Assembly (NCBI GenBank): GCA_016785225.1
Contig: JAFBJZ010000847.1
Location: forward strand, 2,284,501 to 2,348,500
Origin: Psettodes erumei
Taxonomy: Eukaryota > Chordata > Actinopteri > Pleuronectiformes > Psettodidae
Direction: 5' to 3'
Length of the DNA stretch: 64,000 bases
Shown: one piece after another, positions 61,035-64,000 of the stretch
Numbering within the stretch: position 1 is the stretch's first letter
How the letters are laid out: each line of letters begins with the position of its first letter
Made by a program: the position numbers and the translations under genes
The notes under the pieces: generated by a model
Told to the model about the DNA's origin: nothing
The model's database searches: none
Seen by the model: only the letters and a program-made list of their open reading frames with translations

Positions 61035-62882
61035 GCTGGTCCGCTCCGTCCCGCCGGATAACGGCACCGGTCTTTAACGAGTCCCAGAACCGCTGGTCCC
61101 GTCAGGGTTCAGCCGTGCGCCTGTCACTGTGGGACAAAAACTCAGGAAAACAAACGGTCAGGATGTGAAAGTGCTGACCAGCAGTTTACATCCGGTTCAC
61201 GGGGGGGGAGAATATGACGGCAAACAACCAGGCACATTTCCTATCCAACAACGTTCTTCTGCCTCAGTTTAAGCAAGATCAGAACGACTTACATAAACAC
61301 AGACATTATTCTAATAAAGGAAAATGAAACAAATCATGCAATTATTTTGAACCTGATGGTGAAAACACTCCCAGTGACTTGTTTTATTCCTCAAATGCTA
61401 CAAACTGGGTTTAGTCCTAAGGTATCGGCACATATTATATTTCTATTATTTATTCATATTTGTAGAAACCATCTGAAAACCCCATTAGCAGCTGCCCTCG
61501 CCATCACAATCAGCACACATTGCTGAATGTTTCCTTTTAAAGTCACTTGAAACCAGCGCTCTACCACCCTCTTGTGGATATGTGATTATTTACCAGTCAA
61601 AAAAAAACGAAAAAAAACAAATTACACTAAAACATAACACTGTTGGATCTTTTATCTTTTATTTGGAGCAGAGTCGATTCATCATCATGGTTCTTGTTTT
61701 GCATCCTCTAAGAGAAACATCATTCAGCCTGTTTCATTCAGGATAGAATGCTGAAACCCCCGTGTGGGCTGAAACAACAGTGAGACGTAATGATGAAACA
61801 GATTTGTTGAAGACTCACCGGACCTCTGCTGATGATGTCATCTTGTTCAATAATCACACAACACTAGTTGCTGGAATTACAAAAAAAAGTACAACATTTG
61901 GCTGGAGACACGATGGGAGGAACTCATTATTACTCATTATTAAACTATACATCAACATTTTAAAGGTGATTGATGAACATTTCACCAAAACCAGAGGAGT
62001 ATTCTAGACCTGGATCAATTTGCGGTCTGACTGGTTGGGAGACAAACAAAGAAAAGAAGTATCCTTCAAAAACTTCCTGGAGCCAGACACTAATCTCTGT
62101 CGCTCCCGAAATGTAATCATGTCTAAGTTAGACTAAGAACCTCCTCTGGTAAAGAAAAATATTTAAAATCCCTCCATTATTTTTCATAAAACCAACTACT
62201 ACAAGAAAATATCCCATATTGATCCATAAACTCTTCTGGTTTGGGGGTAAATGTTCATCTTTGGAGGATATCTGGGTTCTTGGTGTGCTTTCATTTATCT
62301 ATGAAACGTTTGTACTGAAACAATGAGTTTTCTTTTGGCAACTGTTTGCATAAGCCACAGTACTCTGTGTATTCTACAACACTTCCATACAGGTGAACAG
62401 GAATCAGATTACTATCATTACACATTTGTTTACTCCAAAAAATCCAGAGTACTCATTTTGGTCATTTTATTATTTCAGGGTGCAGGTGAGTAATCTGAAT
62501 ACTGACCAACAGAATGTGGACTGAAGTTGTAGAATAACCAGTGAAAAGCTCAGACCTGATCTGCTCCAACTGTCTGGACAGGTTGACCTACAGTCTCTGT
62601 TGCTGTTAGGTCGACGAAGGAGCAGATCTGGACCACCAAGCAAAAGATCTGAACTGGGGTTGGGGTTAACCAGGATCAGATGTGAACCAGGATCAGATAT
62701 GAAGGGTTCTGGCAGTGTGTATGTTTCTCTCAGTGGTCCAGATCTGGTTTCCTCATTAGACTTTGAACAGGATGAACCACATTCAGACATGAATGGAATA
62801 AATCAGGTCTGGATTAAAAACTGGAGCTGCGTTTTCAGCGTAAACCCAGGTTGTGGTATCCGTGGCAACAGGTAGGCAAGAT
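61035..62882. other. Region between the zinc-finger gene 5' end and atp1b3 3' end
   Basis: The left part is the CpG-rich zinc-finger promoter. The rest is probably intergenic plus the atp1b3 3' UTR; a minus-strand AATAAA at 62466-62471 is a candidate end signal. Open frames at 61762-62007 and 62600-62875 show no family features. Imperfect GATCAGAT(G)TGAACCAG-type duplications occur around 62660-62720. Confidence 0.45.
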
Positions 62883-63626
62883 TTACTCTGACACTTTGAC
62901 CCGGAAAGTGACGCGACCCTGAAACTTGTCTCGATCATCATTGTTAAGCAGGTTGGAACCTTCGACTTTACACTCCACCGTCTGCTCGACGTTGTAGTCT
63001 TCTTTTGTTAAGAGCAACCTGACTGCGACCAGAGGCTGCACATAGTCAGGCTGTGAATACAGAGAGAGAGAAGCAGGGTTAACATGGGCGGAGAGAGGAA
63101 GCCAGAGGAAATCAAACCAAATTATCAAATGAACATACAGAGCCTATCTCAGCCTGAATCAAACGTTATTGCAATCTGCCACTAATATGGAGAGAGAGTC
63201 TGTCCTGGTTTATCTCAGTTTCAGTTTGTGAATATATGGTGGATTTATTTACTCTTATATAAAAGCTACTCACTTTCTGTTCATTCTGTTCTATATGTAA
63301 ACGTCAAAATAAAATATTAAATATAAAGATAGATTTTATGAACATTTTCAGGTCATAATAACATTGAAATTTCACAGTCTGTACTCACGTGCGCTTTCTT
63401 GCCGTAGTACGGGAAAAACATTTTATCCAGCCGACCTTCAGATGGGAAGTACTGCATCTGTAACACATTGTCTCTCTACCAGAGAGAGGGAGAAGTCAGC
63501 ACTATATATACCATGAGTATACAGTGTGTATATGTGTAATGTGTGTGTAGTTTGTGTACCCCGTGTGTGTGTTACCTTGGATATACAGTTGATGTAGGGC
63601 TCTCCTTGTGGTTTCAGTCCAATGAC
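62883..63626 (-). CDS. atp1b3: Na+/K+-ATPase subunit beta-3-like, last three coding exons (partial)
   Basis: Type II membrane glycoprotein beta subunit, needed for folding and delivery of the sodium pump alpha subunit. Three exons join in phase 0: 63576-63626, 63389-63475 and 62883-63050, giving the last 101 residues. Landmarks: VIGLKPQGEPYINC, MFFPYYGKKAH, VQPLVAVRL, TVECKVEGSNL and DDRDKFQGRVTFRVKV before the stop. The YYGKK and DRDKF-GRV-F motifs are general for the family. GLKPxGxPxIxC and the QDDRDKF-like end fit beta-3 better than beta-1 or beta-2 from memory. Two of the conserved extracellular cysteines are visible (INC, VEC). The cytoplasmic N-terminus, transmembrane helix and remaining ectodomain are beyond the right edge. 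Confidence 0.85.
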
Positions 63627-64000
63627 CTGAAGACAAACAGGCTGCTGTTGTTTTTATTCATTATAATTGTAGAATATTTCTATTAATAATTATTTACAGG
63701 GAAATTGATATTAAAACAAAAAAATCTGACTGGGAATAAAAGTCTTTAACCTCCTTTCTAGATCAGAGCTCCAGGTATTTCACCCTGCTGGTAACCATGG
63801 CAACTGCAACCACTTCAGGTGAGTGAACCTGACAGAGCCCCTTTCAAATGTGGAGGAGGATTTACACACAGCTGATCGCTGTTCAGTAAACACCATCTAA
63901 GATGTGATATAAACTGACTGACAGCTTTAAAGATACAGACAATAATGTGGTGTCATGTTCTCCACCTTCTTCTTCATTTTCACTCACACTACCTCCATGA
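63627..64000 (-). other. atp1b3: Intron of atp1b3-like gene
   Basis: No further exon of the beta subunit was recognised upstream (rightward) of 63626, so this is read as intron running off the window. Confidence 0.55.

Overview
This window is nuclear DNA of a bony vertebrate, most likely a percomorph-type ray-finned fish. It has split genes with GT-AG introns, abundant (AC)n and other microsatellites, an intron-containing tRNA-Arg(TCT) gene, a decayed mariner transposase and short dispersed elements. Nothing bacterial or plasmid-like (operons, CRISPR arrays, insertion sequences) was seen. Coding models were assembled by hand: homologous peptides were found on each strand, then joined at GT-AG boundaries so that intron phases agree. 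Gene names rest on remembered family motifs and gene order, not on a database search.

Layout, left to right. (1) 1-31 kb, equivalent to human 2q37: the first coding exon of dgkd (minus; the rest lies beyond the left edge), a complete otolin/inner-ear-collagen-like C1q gene on plus (5.9-8.9 kb), complete sag, rod-type S-arrestin (minus, 15 coding exons, 387 aa), and complete atg16l1 (minus, 19 coding exons, 605 aa). Apart from the inserted collagen gene, the order and shared orientation atg16l1-sag-dgkd match human. (2) 33.9-45.5 kb, equivalent to human 19q13: spint2-like membrane Kunitz inhibitor (minus, 466 aa, one MANSC and three Kunitz domains) head-to-head with ppp1r14a (plus, 152 aa). 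A tRNA-Arg(TCT) gene lies antisense in a spint2 intron. (3) 46.2-55.4 kb, equivalent to human 3q29: tm4sf19 (minus, 204 aa) and rnf168 (minus, 429 aa). (4) 56.8-61.0 kb: an unnamed C2H2 zinc-finger gene (minus, 792 aa, 15 full fingers). (5) 62.9-64 kb: the three 3'-most coding exons of an atp1b3-like Na/K-ATPase beta subunit (minus; its 5' part lies beyond the right edge).

The genes are not one pathway. They include photoreceptor signal shut-off (sag), autophagy and LC3 lipidation (atg16l1), lipid signalling (dgkd), pericellular protease control (spint2), myosin phosphatase inhibition (ppp1r14a), DNA double-strand-break signalling (rnf168), transcription control (the zinc-finger gene) and ion transport (atp1b3). 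The features most worth a second look are the tRNA nested in spint2, the three-Kunitz plus MANSC architecture of spint2, the collagen gene inside the sag-dgkd block, the microsatellite touching a tm4sf19 splice donor, a family of about 270-bp repeats in atg16l1 introns, and unexplained open frames at 49.5-51.4 kb.
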